From the NCBI GenBank assembly GCA_902560855.1, contig CACENJ010000004.1, positions 20,356 through 84,355 on the forward strand: 64,000 nucleotides of DNA. Reading direction: 5' to 3'. The stretch comes from an uncultured Pelagibacteraceae bacterium (lineage in GTDB: Bacteria > Pseudomonadota > Alphaproteobacteria > Pelagibacterales > Pelagibacteraceae). The notes under the pieces are model-generated. The model had not been told where the DNA came from, made no database searches, and saw only the letters and a program-made list of their open reading frames with translations. Position numbers and translations under genes: made by a program. This document shows, in pieces, positions 22,227 to 32,223 of this stretch; position 1 is the stretch's first letter, and every line of letters begins with the position of its first letter.

Positions 22227-22982
22227 ATGCAAGATATATATATTGACGATCAAGGCAATGGATTTCCTCTAGTTTTAGTACATGGTTTTTTAGGCTCCTC
22301 GGAAATGTGGAAACCTCAAAAAGAATTTTTAAGCAAATATTTTAGGGTTATAACTCCAGCACTACCAGGTTTTGGAGAAAGTTATAAAGTTAAATCACAA
22401 AGCAGTATAAATGAAATGGCTCAAACAGTTATAAAATGTATGAAAGAAATGAATATTGAAAAATTTAACTTACTTGGTCATTCCATGGGTGGCATGATTG
22501 TTCAAGAAATGGCAAAAATATCTGGAGATAAAATAAATAAATTAATTTGTTATGCTACTGGCTCAGTAGGTAATATTCCAGGAAGATTTGAAACGATAGA
22601 CACCTCAAGAGAAAGGTTGAGAAAAGAAGGCATTAAAGAAACCGTTAAAAGAGTTCCTAAAAAATGGTTTGTAGAAGCCGATAAAGCAAAATATTTTTAT
22701 CTTTGTGTAAATGCAGTAAAAAAAATAACAGAAGAAACAGCAGATAATGCTTTGATTGCAATGAAAAATTGGAGAGGACTTGAAAATTTAAAAAATATCA
22801 AAAATAATACATTAATTATCTGGGGTGATAAAGATTTGTCGTACAATTTTGATCAAGTAGATATTTTAAATAAAAATATTCCAAATAGCGAAATGAAAAT
22901 CTTCAAAAATTGCTCTCACAATGTTCATCTAGAAAAACCAGAAGAATTTAATAGAATAGTTCTAAGTTATCTTAATAAATAG
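22227..22982 (+). CDS. Alpha/beta hydrolase
   Basis: 'LVHGFLGSSEMW', nucleophile elbow 'LLGHSMGGMI', C-terminal 'NCSHNVHLEKPEEF'. Confidence 0.9.
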   Translation: MQDIYIDDQGNGFPLVLVHGFLGSSEMWKPQKEFLSKYFRVITPALPGFGESYKVKSQSSINEMAQTVIKCMKEMNIEKFNLLGHSMGGMIVQEMAKISGDKINKLICYATGSVGNIPGRFETIDTSRERLRKEGIKETVKRVPKKWFVEADKAKYFYLCVNAVKKITEETADNALIAMKNWRGLENLKNIKNNTLIIWGDKDLSYNFDQVDILNKNIPNSEMKIFKNCSHNVHLEKPEEFNRIVLSYLNK

Positions 22983-23073
22983 CATAATAATTGAAAACAA
23001 AATTGTTGAAGTTTAAAGCAAATTAAACTCAAATTGTGTTTTTAAATTTAAATTAAATTGAATAGGGGAAATA

Positions 23074-24036
23074 ATGAAAATAATAAGAACAGCAATAATT
23101 GCTGTAATGATTTCAACGTTTGCTTCATTTTCAAGTTTTGCTGAAAAAGTAAAAATTGGAGATCCAGGTTGGACAGGTGCAACAGCTATAGCAAATTTAT
23201 TAGCTGCAGTTGTTACTGACAAAATGGGAGGAGAAGCAGAACTAGTTCCAGGAAATAATACTGCAATTTACGGAGCAATTGATAGAGGAAAAGGTGAAAT
23301 AGAAGTTCATCCAGACATTTGGTTGCCAAACCAAGAAGCTTATACTAATGATTTAGTTCCAAAAGGAACTCTTAAGTTAAGCAGCAATCCTTACGAAGGA
23401 AACCAAGGATATTGTGTTTCACAAGATTTTGCTAAAAAAATGAATATCACTGCAATTGAAGACTTAGGAAGACCAGAAGTTGTTAAAGCTATGGATAGCG
23501 ATGGCAATGGCAAAGGTGAGTTTTGGATTGGTGCAGATGGTTGGGCTTCAGCAAACGTGAACCAAGTAAAACTTAGAGATTACAAATTATACGATTCAGG
23601 TATTGAGCCTATAAGAGCCGCAGAAGCAGTTAAAAATGCTAGAGTTCTTGACTCAATTAAAAAAGGAGAAGGTTATGCATTCTATTGTTATAAGCCACAT
23701 GCAATTTGGGGTATGGCAGACGTAGTAATGTTGGAAGAGCCAAAATACGATCCAGCTAAGTATAAAATGATTCAGCCAAAAGCAGATCCTGATTGGTATA
23801 AAAAATCTTATGTTGCATCTAAAGATGCTCTTAAGCAAATACAAATCGGTTGGGGAACTTCTTTAGAAAGTAAATCTCCTGCAATTGTAGGATTCTTTAA
23901 AAATTTCAAAATAACAGCAGATGATGTTTCTTGGATGGCTTATGAAGTTTCTGTGCAGAAAAGAGATCCAGCTGAAGTAGCCAGAGAGTGGATGAGTAAA
24001 AACAAATCTACAGTTGATGGCTGGTTAGGACTATAA
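23074..24036 (+). CDS. proX: Glycine betaine/proline ABC transporter substrate-binding protein
   Basis: Signal peptide then 'VKIGDPGWTGATAIANLLAAVV', 'EIEVHPDIWLPN', 'GEGYAFYCYKPHAIWGMADVVMLEEP'; followed by ProV and ProW. Confidence 0.88.
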   Translation: MKIIRTAIIAVMISTFASFSSFAEKVKIGDPGWTGATAIANLLAAVVTDKMGGEAELVPGNNTAIYGAIDRGKGEIEVHPDIWLPNQEAYTNDLVPKGTLKLSSNPYEGNQGYCVSQDFAKKMNITAIEDLGRPEVVKAMDSDGNGKGEFWIGADGWASANVNQVKLRDYKLYDSGIEPIRAAEAVKNARVLDSIKKGEGYAFYCYKPHAIWGMADVVMLEEPKYDPAKYKMIQPKADPDWYKKSYVASKDALKQIQIGWGTSLESKSPAIVGFFKNFKITADDVSWMAYEVSVQKRDPAEVAREWMSKNKSTVDGWLGL

Positions 24037-24058
24037 AGTAGTTCATTATAATTATATT

Positions 24059-24085
24059 TACCTGGCAGCATAAAGTTGCCAGGTA
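24059..24085 (+). terminator. Intra-operon hairpin between proX and proV (attenuator, processing site or weak terminator)
   Basis: Perfect 9-bp stem TACCTGGCA / TGCCAGGTA with 9-nt loop; no strong T-tract directly after. Confidence 0.6.
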
Positions 24086-24124
24086 AAGCTTTTCAATTAA
24101 TTTTTATTTGTAAATTAGTTACAT

Positions 24125-25174
24125 ATGGAAGCAGCAATCCAAATACAAAATGTCTGGAAAATCTTTGGAAATAATTCAAAAGAAGCTTTGAATGCTATTC
24201 AAAACCAAAAGATCTCGAAACAAGAAGCATTAGAAAAATATAACTCTGTAATAGGTGTTTCAAATGTTTCTTTCGAAGTAAAAAAGGGAGAAATATTTTG
24301 TGTAATGGGATTATCAGGAAGTGGAAAATCTACTTTAGTAAGACACATTAATAGGCTACTGGAACCTACCTCAGGTAAAATTTTAATTAATAATCAAGAT
24401 GTGATGCAATTTAACAAAGAAAATCTGCAAGAATTAAGAAATAAAAAAATAGGAATGGTTTTTCAGAATTTTGCTCTAATGCCCCACCGGTCTGTACTAG
24501 ACAATATTGCAATGCCTCTAGAAATAAGAGGTATAAGTAAAAATGATAGGCTAGATGCTGCAAACAATATTTTAAATATTGTAGAATTACATGGATGGGG
24601 GAATAAGTATGCACATGAATTATCTGGAGGTATGCAACAAAGGGTAGGATTAGCTAGAGCTTTGGCAGCAGATCCAGAATTTTTACTTATGGATGAACCT
24701 TTTAGTGCACTTGATCCGTTAATACGAAGACAGCTACAAACAGAATTTATTAAACTTTCAAAACAAATGAAAAAAACAACTGTATTTATTACTCACGATT
24801 TAGATGAAGCAGTAAGAGTTGGACATAGAATTGCTATTATGAGAGATGGCATGGTAGTTCAAATTGGAACTCCAGAAGAAATTGTCGTTAATCCCGCAGA
24901 TGCATATGTTGCTGATTTTGTTAAAGGAATTTCAAGACTAAAAGTAGTTCAGGCAAAAACAATTATGCGACCTTTGATAGATTATGAAAAAAAATTTGGG
25001 TTATTAGAAAAAGATATTGAAACAGTTGAGGAGAATGATTTGTTAAGCAAATTAATAGAAACTTCCGTTTCTAAGGATAGACCAATTATTGTTTTAAATA
25101 AAAAAAATGAAAAAGTAGGGATTATTACCCAATCTGATTTACTAAAGGCCGTTGTGGAAGGTAACGATGACTAA
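24125..25174 (+). CDS. proV: Glycine betaine/proline ABC transporter ATP-binding protein
   Basis: 'GLSGSGKSTLVRHINRL', 'LSGGMQQRVGLARALAADPEFLLMDEPFSALDPLIRRQLQ', C-terminal CBS-like part. Confidence 0.94.
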   Translation: MEAAIQIQNVWKIFGNNSKEALNAIQNQKISKQEALEKYNSVIGVSNVSFEVKKGEIFCVMGLSGSGKSTLVRHINRLLEPTSGKILINNQDVMQFNKENLQELRNKKIGMVFQNFALMPHRSVLDNIAMPLEIRGISKNDRLDAANNILNIVELHGWGNKYAHELSGGMQQRVGLARALAADPEFLLMDEPFSALDPLIRRQLQTEFIKLSKQMKKTTVFITHDLDEAVRVGHRIAIMRDGMVVQIGTPEEIVVNPADAYVADFVKGISRLKVVQAKTIMRPLIDYEKKFGLLEKDIETVEENDLLSKLIETSVSKDRPIIVLNKKNEKVGIITQSDLLKAVVEGNDD

Positions 25175-26672
25175 TAAAGAAAGTAAAAATTTATCTAGAT
25201 CTGAGCTTATTACTAATTTTGTCATTTCTAATCCTGAATATTATATTAATGAATTCAAAAAAATTGGGAGCAAACGATCATATTCTTTTTCGTTTAATTT
25301 ATTTGCTTCATTGCTAGGACCTATTTGGTTTGGAATGAGAAATATTTGGAACTATGCTTTAGCTTTTTTGATTATTGAAACTTTTGCTGTAGTTCAAATA
25401 ATTAGAGGTTTATTTGGAAATATTACTAAAGAAGCATTAGAAAAAATTGATAAAATTCAGTCAACAATTGACTTTAGAAGTAAACAGCTAGAAGCCGCTA
25501 TAGAAAATAATCCTGATAAAGTGGAAGTATATAAGAGAGCAATAAAATCTTTAGAAGATGCAATGCAGGGATATATTTTAGATGTTCAACAAATTGAAGC
25601 TTCTGCTATATGGATCACAATTTTTGGCATTGGATTATTAATATTTGTTAAGTTTATACAGGGAATATTAGCTAATACAATTTTAGAAAAAAGATACTCT
25701 GAATGGCTTTCCAACAAATTATTGAGTCCTGGAATGAAAATGAAAAATTATGTTTTAAGTGGGATATTTACGGCGTTAATAATGTTATTTTCAGTGATTC
25801 ATTATAGCTTTCCAGGGCTGATGGAAATTATGAATGATTTTCCAACACATCCTGAAATTAGACTTACATCAATTAAATGGGTTGAAACTGTTTTTGATTA
25901 TGCAGTTATAAAGGGAGATGCTTTATTTACTGCTATCACAATAGGAATAAGATCAGTTCTAGATTTTTTAGAATTACTGTTTGTAAAAACTCCATGGGTT
26001 GTAATTATTACAACAATAGTAGTTTTAACAGGTCTATCAGCAGGACCTAGAACAGCAATTTATTCTTGCGGTTTTTTAGCTTACATGGGTTTTCTTGGTT
26101 TTTGGGTTAAAGCAATGACGACATTAGCTTTACTTGGTACTGCAGCGATACTTAGTATTGTAATTGGTATTCCACTTGGAATTTATTGCGCGAGACGTCA
26201 AAGATTTTACTCAATGATTAGGCCTATTATGGATTTTATGCAAACTATGCCAGCTTTCGTATTCATGATTCCAGTTATTGCATTTTTTGGAACTGGAAAA
26301 GTTGCTGCTGTTATTATCACTATGATATTTGGTGGAACACCAGTAGTTAGACTTACAGTTTTAGGTTTAAGGGGAGTTCCTGAAACCATAAGAGAGGCCG
26401 CAATAGCATATGGTGCATCTAAATGGTATTTGTTAAGAAAAGTAGACTTACCGTTAGCAACCCCATCAATATTGGCAGGAGTTAACCAGACAGTAATGTT
26501 AAGTTTAGCAATGGTAGTTGTTGCATCTTTAATTGGAGCGAAAGGCTTAGGTCAGGATGTTTTAGAAGCTTTACAATATGCAAATGTTGGCCAAGGCATT
26601 TTAGCGGGGATTGCAATATTATTTGTAGCTTTAATTCTAGATAGAGTCGTTCAAGGGAAGAAAAGGGTTTAA
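25167..26672 (+). CDS. proW: Glycine betaine/proline ABC transporter permease with long N-terminal extension
   Basis: BPD permease motif 'TVLGLRGVPETIREAAIAYGASKWYLLRKVDLPLATPSILAGVNQTVMLSLAMVVVASLIGAKGLG'; ATG overlaps proV stop. Confidence 0.92.
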   Translation: MTNKESKNLSRSELITNFVISNPEYYINEFKKIGSKRSYSFSFNLFASLLGPIWFGMRNIWNYALAFLIIETFAVVQIIRGLFGNITKEALEKIDKIQSTIDFRSKQLEAAIENNPDKVEVYKRAIKSLEDAMQGYILDVQQIEASAIWITIFGIGLLIFVKFIQGILANTILEKRYSEWLSNKLLSPGMKMKNYVLSGIFTALIMLFSVIHYSFPGLMEIMNDFPTHPEIRLTSIKWVETVFDYAVIKGDALFTAITIGIRSVLDFLELLFVKTPWVVIITTIVVLTGLSAGPRTAIYSCGFLAYMGFLGFWVKAMTTLALLGTAAILSIVIGIPLGIYCARRQRFYSMIRPIMDFMQTMPAFVFMIPVIAFFGTGKVAAVIITMIFGGTPVVRLTVLGLRGVPETIREAAIAYGASKWYLLRKVDLPLATPSILAGVNQTVMLSLAMVVVASLIGAKGLGQDVLEALQYANVGQGILAGIAILFVALILDRVVQGKKRV

Positions 26673-26704
26673 ATTTAAGCTACAATAGATTTTAAAATTA
26701 ATCT

Positions 26705-27547
26705 ATGGAACCAGACATTTTTTTATTAGTTATTTTTGCGGCGGTTCTACATGCCGTTTGGAATGGTATGGTTAAAAGTTATAAGGATAAAGTTATTTCT
26801 GTTTCCGCAATAGTTTTTGGACATCTACCAATAGCATTAATAGTAATGTTATTTTTACCCTTACCTACTTTAGAAAGTGTACCCTATATAATATTAAGTG
26901 CCATTATACATCAAGGATATCAATACAATTTAATATCAGCTTATAAAGCTGGAGATTTAACCAAAGTTTATCCAATAGCACGGGGAACTGGACCAATTGT
27001 AACATCAATAATTTCAATTTTTTTTTTGGGAATTTTAATTACAAAATTTCAAACATTATCAATTATTTTAATTTGTTTTGGAATAATTATACTCGGATTG
27101 TTTAATGAAGAACTATTAAAAAATAATAAAGCAGTCATCTATTCATTGATTACTGGATTTTTTATAGGACTATATTCATTGGCAGATGGTTATGGAGCAA
27201 GAATAAGTCAATCTCCATTAAGTTTTTTAGGATGGTCATTTATTTTAAACGCAATGATATTTCCTTTTGTTTTAAAATATATGGGATATTCAAATGTATT
27301 TAGTCAAGTTATAAAAAAGGCAAAACTTATTTTTTGGGTTGGAGGATCAATTTCTTATATAGTTTATGGGATTGTTGTTTGGTCTTTTACAAAAGCACCA
27401 ATCCCACTGGTAAGCGCTCTAAGAGAATCTAGTATTGTTTTTTCTATTTTAATTGGATTTTTTTTCCTAAAAGAACGTATAACTTTCATAAAAGTTATAT
27501 CGATATTAACAATATTTGTTGGAGTTGTTTTTCTTAAACTTTTTTAA
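26705..27547 (+). CDS. EamA/DMT family transporter
   Basis: Ten-TM hydrophobic profile, 'VYPIARGTGPIVTSIISIFFLGI', 'IPLVSALRESSIVFSILIGFFFLKERI'. Confidence 0.87.
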   Translation: MEPDIFLLVIFAAVLHAVWNGMVKSYKDKVISVSAIVFGHLPIALIVMLFLPLPTLESVPYIILSAIIHQGYQYNLISAYKAGDLTKVYPIARGTGPIVTSIISIFFLGILITKFQTLSIILICFGIIILGLFNEELLKNNKAVIYSLITGFFIGLYSLADGYGARISQSPLSFLGWSFILNAMIFPFVLKYMGYSNVFSQVIKKAKLIFWVGGSISYIVYGIVVWSFTKAPIPLVSALRESSIVFSILIGFFFLKERITFIKVISILTIFVGVVFLKLF

Positions 27548-27549
27548 TT

Positions 27550-28434
27550 TTAAAGCCAATTAGGTTTTATTATTTTAATTTTAGCGTTATTTATTTTGAA
27601 GGTTGAATTAAAGTTAAATTTATCAGAAGTATATTTTATTAGAGCAAACGGGTAGTTTTTGCTTATCAAGACTTTTCCTATTTCGGATTCTTCATTAATA
27701 ATTGAATCGCCTTCGTTTATTTTTCCTTCAATTATTTTTATTGGAAATAATCTTTTGGTTAATTTATTTTTTAGCTTAATCCTAGCAGTGTTTTCTTGTC
27801 CCACATAACATCCTTTTTTAAAATCAATAGCATTTAGTTCTTCAAAGTTACATTCTATTCCAAATATTTTATCTTTAAGTTTGTTTGTATTTTTTTGAGG
27901 GATGCCCAAACTAAAGCTTAAGTCATAATATATTTCTTGATCAATTGATTTTAATTCAAGTTTTTTTAGAGATAAATATAATTTTTCAAGATTTATAACC
28001 AATCTTGCTCCTAGTTTTTTATTTCTAGGGTCTAATAAAATATGGTCCTCGCCGTATTTTAATGTAAAACCTAACTCATCTTTTGAACTATCAATAGATA
28101 TAAATTTTTCATAACTTAAAGCAGCCACCACAAATTCATTACTAAGATTTAAAATTTGAACATCAGATCTTAGTTTATATAAAGAAAGCTGTTTAAATAG
28201 CTCGTTGATTTGTGATTTTTCGCAATCAATGAAATATCCTTTTTTATGCTTGATAACAATAAAATCGAACAAAAATTTTCCTTGAGGTGTTAATAAAGAA
28301 GCAAAACAAGATCTGTTTTCAGTGACTTTATTTATGTCGTTGGTTATTAAATTTTGCAAAAAATCTTTTGCATCTGATCCATCTATAAAGAGAATACCTC
28401 GATCTTCTAAAATACAAGCGCTATTAATATTCAT
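27550..28434 (-). CDS. ygfZ: Folate-binding protein YgfZ/GcvT-like
   Basis: 'DAKDFLQNLITNDINKV', signature 'KKGCYVGQENTARIKLKNKLTKRLFPI'. Confidence 0.9.
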   Translation of the reverse strand: MNINSACILEDRGILFIDGSDAKDFLQNLITNDINKVTENRSCFASLLTPQGKFLFDFIVIKHKKGYFIDCEKSQINELFKQLSLYKLRSDVQILNLSNEFVVAALSYEKFISIDSSKDELGFTLKYGEDHILLDPRNKKLGARLVINLEKLYLSLKKLELKSIDQEIYYDLSFSLGIPQKNTNKLKDKIFGIECNFEELNAIDFKKGCYVGQENTARIKLKNKLTKRLFPIKIIEGKINEGDSIINEESEIGKVLISKNYPFALIKYTSDKFNFNSTFKINNAKIKIIKPNWL

Positions 28435-28477
28435 ATTTGATTACTATTCATTTATAATATAATTACTTTTCAGCAAA

Positions 28478-29788
28478 ATGTTAGATTTAATAATAAAAAA
28501 TGGCTTATGCTACATAGATGGCAAGCTACAAAAACAAGATATTGGAATAAATAATAATAAAATATCTAAAATTGGATCGCTGGATAAGGAAAATTCTAAA
28601 GAAGTAGTTGATGCAGTAAATTTAACCGTTTTGCCTGGTTGTATTGACACTCAAACCCATTTTAGAGAACCTGGATCAACAGATACGGAAGATCTTCATT
28701 CAGGAAGTAGAGCAGCAATTGTCGGAGGAATTACCAGTGTTTTTGAGATGCCAAATACTAATCCACCAACATCTAACAAGGTAGAATTTCAAAAAAAATT
28801 AGATCTTGCAAAAAATAGGATGTATTGCAATTATGCATTTTATTTTGGTGCAACAGCTGATAATGCAAATGTGTTATCAGATTTAAAAGATTTGGAGGGT
28901 TGTTGTGGAATTAAACTTTTTGCAGGATCTTCAACTGGTAATTTATTAGTTGCAGACGAAGCAGATATTGAGAAGGTGTTTCAAAGCAGCTCAAAAATTG
29001 TTGCCGTTCACTCAGAAGATGAGGCAATTTTAAACGTTAATAAAAAATTAATTAAAAAAGGTAATGTACATACTCATCCAGTTTGGAGAAGTGTGGAATG
29101 TGCAATGTCATCTACAAGAAGGATCGTAAGAATTGCTGAGAAATATAAGAAAAAAGCACACATTCTTCATGTTACAACAAAAGAAGAAATTGATTTTTTA
29201 TCACAACATAAAGGGAATATTACATTTGAAATTACTCCGCAGCATTTAACGTTATATTCTCCCGATTGTTACGACAAACTCGGAACCTATGCTCAGATGA
29301 ATCCACCTTTAAGAGATAAATCCCATTATGATAGATTATGGTATGGAGTAAAAAATAATTTTAATGACACAATTGGATCAGATCATGCTCCACATTTAAA
29401 AGTAAATAAAGAAAAAGAATATCCAAATTCGCCATCAGGGATGCCAGGGGTACAAACTTTAATGCCGGTAATGTTAAATCATGTAAATGATGAAAAATTA
29501 TCACTTAATCAATTAATTAATCTTGTTTGTGAAAATCCTGTTAAAATTTTTGGAATTAAAAATAAAGGATTTATTAAAGAAGGATATGATGCCGACTTTA
29601 CAATTGTTGACATGAACAAGACAATTGAGATTAAAAATGCAAATATTGAAAGTAAATGTGGCTGGTCTCCATTTGATGGATACAAATTTAAAGGAAGCCC
29701 TATAGCAACAATAATTAATGGTAAAATTAAAATGAAAGATGGAAAGATAATTGGTGAACCAGATGGAACACCAATGAAATTTAGATAA
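28478..29788 (+). CDS. pyrC: Dihydroorotase / cyclic amidohydrolase
   Basis: 'VLPGCIDTQTHFREPGSTDTEDLHSGSRAAIVGGITSVFEMPNTNPPT', 'IGSDHAPH'. Confidence 0.85.
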   Translation: MLDLIIKNGLCYIDGKLQKQDIGINNNKISKIGSLDKENSKEVVDAVNLTVLPGCIDTQTHFREPGSTDTEDLHSGSRAAIVGGITSVFEMPNTNPPTSNKVEFQKKLDLAKNRMYCNYAFYFGATADNANVLSDLKDLEGCCGIKLFAGSSTGNLLVADEADIEKVFQSSSKIVAVHSEDEAILNVNKKLIKKGNVHTHPVWRSVECAMSSTRRIVRIAEKYKKKAHILHVTTKEEIDFLSQHKGNITFEITPQHLTLYSPDCYDKLGTYAQMNPPLRDKSHYDRLWYGVKNNFNDTIGSDHAPHLKVNKEKEYPNSPSGMPGVQTLMPVMLNHVNDEKLSLNQLINLVCENPVKIFGIKNKGFIKEGYDADFTIVDMNKTIEIKNANIESKCGWSPFDGYKFKGSPIATIINGKIKMKDGKIIGEPDGTPMKFR

Positions 29789-30113
29789 CTCTTGAAGAAA
29801 AAGTATTTACCAAAACAACACCTACCACTATAAGAAATAATCCTAGTACTGCTTGCCAGCTAAGACTTTGCTTAAAAAAAAAGTATCCAAATATTGCAAT
29901 TGTAAATATTCCCAGTCCACTCCAAGTTGCATAAACAATAGCAATTGGAATTTTGTGTAATACATGAGTAAGGCAATATAAAGCTGATAGGTAACAAGTG
30001 GCTGCTATAGTTGTTGGAATTAATCTTGTAAAATTTTGAGTAGAAGGAAGAAGTAGCGTGCCTGCTACTTCACAAAATATTGCAATAAACATAAAAAGAT
30101 AAGCTTTTGTCAT
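29781..30113 (-). CDS. Small multidrug resistance (SMR/EmrE-like) transporter
   Basis: 110 aa, 4 TM: 'MFIAIFCEVAGTLLL...PIAIVYATWSGLGIFTIAIFGYFFFKQSLSWQAVLGLFLIVVGVVLVN'. Confidence 0.92.
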   Translation of the reverse strand: MTKAYLFMFIAIFCEVAGTLLLPSTQNFTRLIPTTIAATCYLSALYCLTHVLHKIPIAIVYATWSGLGIFTIAIFGYFFFKQSLSWQAVLGLFLIVVGVVLVNTFSSRVI

Positions 30114-32008
30114 TGTTTTAAAATATTATTTTCTATTAAATCTTGTTTAATTTCATCCAAAATTGCAGGATCATCAATAGTTGCGGGCGTTTTATATTCT
30201 TCATTATCTGCTATTTTTCTAACAGTTCCTCTTAATATTTTTCCAGAACGTGTTTTTGGCAATCTTTTTACAACAATTGCAGTTTTAAAAGCTGCTACAG
30301 GGCCAACTTTATCTCTAACCATCTGAATACATTCTTTAGATATTGTTTCATTATCTTTTTTAACACCAGCTTTGAGTGCTATTAAACCAATTGGTAATTG
30401 TCCTTTTAATTTATCTGCAATTCCAATAACAGCACATTCAGCAACCGATTGATGTTCTGATAAAACTTCTTCAATGGCTCCAGTTGATAATCTGTGCCCA
30501 GCAACATTTATAATATCATCTGTTCTAGACATAATCCAAATATATCCATCATCATCAATATGACCTGCATCATAAGTTTGATAATAACCTTCGTAGTTTG
30601 ACATATAAGTTTTTTTATATCTTTCATCAGCATTCCATAAAGTTGGAAAAGTTCCAGGAGGCAAAGGAAGCTTAACAACTATATCTCCCATCTCATTTGG
30701 TTTAGCTAAAGTTTGATCTTGTTTTATAACTTTTACATCGTATCCAGGAACAGCTTTACATGCGGAACCATACTTTGTTTTCATCATTTCTATTCCAGTG
30801 CAATTAGAACTTATTGCCCAACTGGTTTCAGTTTGCCACCAGTGATCAATTACTGGAACTTTTAAAAGAGATTCTGCCCATTTAATAGTATCAGGATCTG
30901 CTCTTTCTCCTGCTAAAAATAAACTTTCAAATGAACTTAGGTTATATTTAGAAAAAAATTTACCTTCTGGATCTTCTTTTTTTATAGCTCTAAAAGCAGT
31001 TGGCGCAGTGAATAGAGATTTTACTTTGTAGTCAGAAATTATTTTCCAAAAAGCCCCTGCATCTGGAGTACCAACGGGTTTACCCTCAAATAGTATAGTA
31101 GTGCATCCTTTAAACAGTGGAGCATAAACAATATAGGAATGTCCTACTATCCACCCTATATCACTAGCTGACCACCATACATCATCTTGATCTATATTAT
31201 ATATATTTTTCATTGTCCATTTAAGAGCAACAATGTGACCACCAATATCTCTTACTATTCCTTTTGGAACACCAGTTGTTCCTGAAGTATATAAAATATA
31301 AGCAAATTCATTTGAGTTAATTTCAACACAATCAACATTTTTTGCATTAGATAAAGCTTCATCCCAACTGATTTCTTTTGGAGCATTTAGTTTTACTTCA
31401 TTGTTTGGTCTTTGAAACAATATTAGCTTTTCAATATTATGAGACGCTAATTTTAAAGCTTCGTCTACCAATGGTTTGTAATGAACAGTTCTACCAGGCT
31501 CAAAACCACAAGAAGCTGTAAGCAAAACTTTTGCTTTACTATCGTCTATTCTACTTGCTAATTCGTTTGAAGCAAAACCACCAAAAACTACAGAATGAAT
31601 AGCCCCAATCCTTGCACAAGCAAGCATGCCAATAACTGCCTCAGGTATCATAGGCATGTAAATAATAACTCTGTCTCCTTTTTTTATACCTTGATTTTGC
31701 AATGCGCCTGCAAACTTTGAAACTTTCTCTCTTAATTCTTTGTAGGTAAATTTATTTTTGTTACCAGTTATAGGGCTATCATAAATTAATGCTGTTCGAT
31801 CTCCTCTTCCATTATCAATATGAAAATCTAAAGCATTATAACAGGTATTTGTAATTCCATCTTCATACCATTTGTAAAATGGTGGATTTGATCTATTTAA
31901 AATTTTTGAAGGTTTTTTAAACCAAAATATTTCATTTGAAACTTCTTTCCAAAATTCTTCAGGTTTTTTAATAGAATTAGAATAAATTTCAGAAAAATTT
32001 TGATTCAT
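30110..32008 (-). CDS. prpE: Acyl-CoA synthetase (propionyl-CoA/acetyl-CoA synthetase family)
   Basis: 'YILYTSGTTGVPKGIVRDIGGHIVALKWTMKNIY', 'DIGWIVGHSYIVYAPL', 'KTRSGKILRGTVRKIA'. Confidence 0.9.
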   Translation of the reverse strand: MNQNFSEIYSNSIKKPEEFWKEVSNEIFWFKKPSKILNRSNPPFYKWYEDGITNTCYNALDFHIDNGRGDRTALIYDSPITGNKNKFTYKELREKVSKFAGALQNQGIKKGDRVIIYMPMIPEAVIGMLACARIGAIHSVVFGGFASNELASRIDDSKAKVLLTASCGFEPGRTVHYKPLVDEALKLASHNIEKLILFQRPNNEVKLNAPKEISWDEALSNAKNVDCVEINSNEFAYILYTSGTTGVPKGIVRDIGGHIVALKWTMKNIYNIDQDDVWWSASDIGWIVGHSYIVYAPLFKGCTTILFEGKPVGTPDAGAFWKIISDYKVKSLFTAPTAFRAIKKEDPEGKFFSKYNLSSFESLFLAGERADPDTIKWAESLLKVPVIDHWWQTETSWAISSNCTGIEMMKTKYGSACKAVPGYDVKVIKQDQTLAKPNEMGDIVVKLPLPPGTFPTLWNADERYKKTYMSNYEGYYQTYDAGHIDDDGYIWIMSRTDDIINVAGHRLSTGAIEEVLSEHQSVAECAVIGIADKLKGQLPIGLIALKAGVKKDNETISKECIQMVRDKVGPVAAFKTAIVVKRLPKTRSGKILRGTVRKIADNEEYKTPATIDDPAILDEIKQDLIENNILKQ

Positions 32009-32152
32009 ATTGATTTGCTATTTTCATTAGTTTTTCTTATTGTTTTCAACAAGAAATGGCATTTAAATTAAAAAAGCTAGTAAAATCAACATAAATTAAA
32101 TGCAAAAAAACCTTGAATTAACTATTTATTTTTCTAATGTGAAACCTGCTTT

Positions 32153-32173
32153 GATTGCAGCAATGCTGTAATC
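32153..32173 (+). promoter_or_regulatory. Hairpin in proteorhodopsin upstream/5'UTR region
   Basis: GATTGCAGC-AAT-GCTGTAATC, 9-bp stem with one G-U wobble, about 50 nt before the ATG. Confidence 0.45.
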
Positions 32174-32223
32174 TTGGTTTAAATTTAAACTAAAATAAAA
32201 ACTAACTAAAGAGGGAGTTTTTT

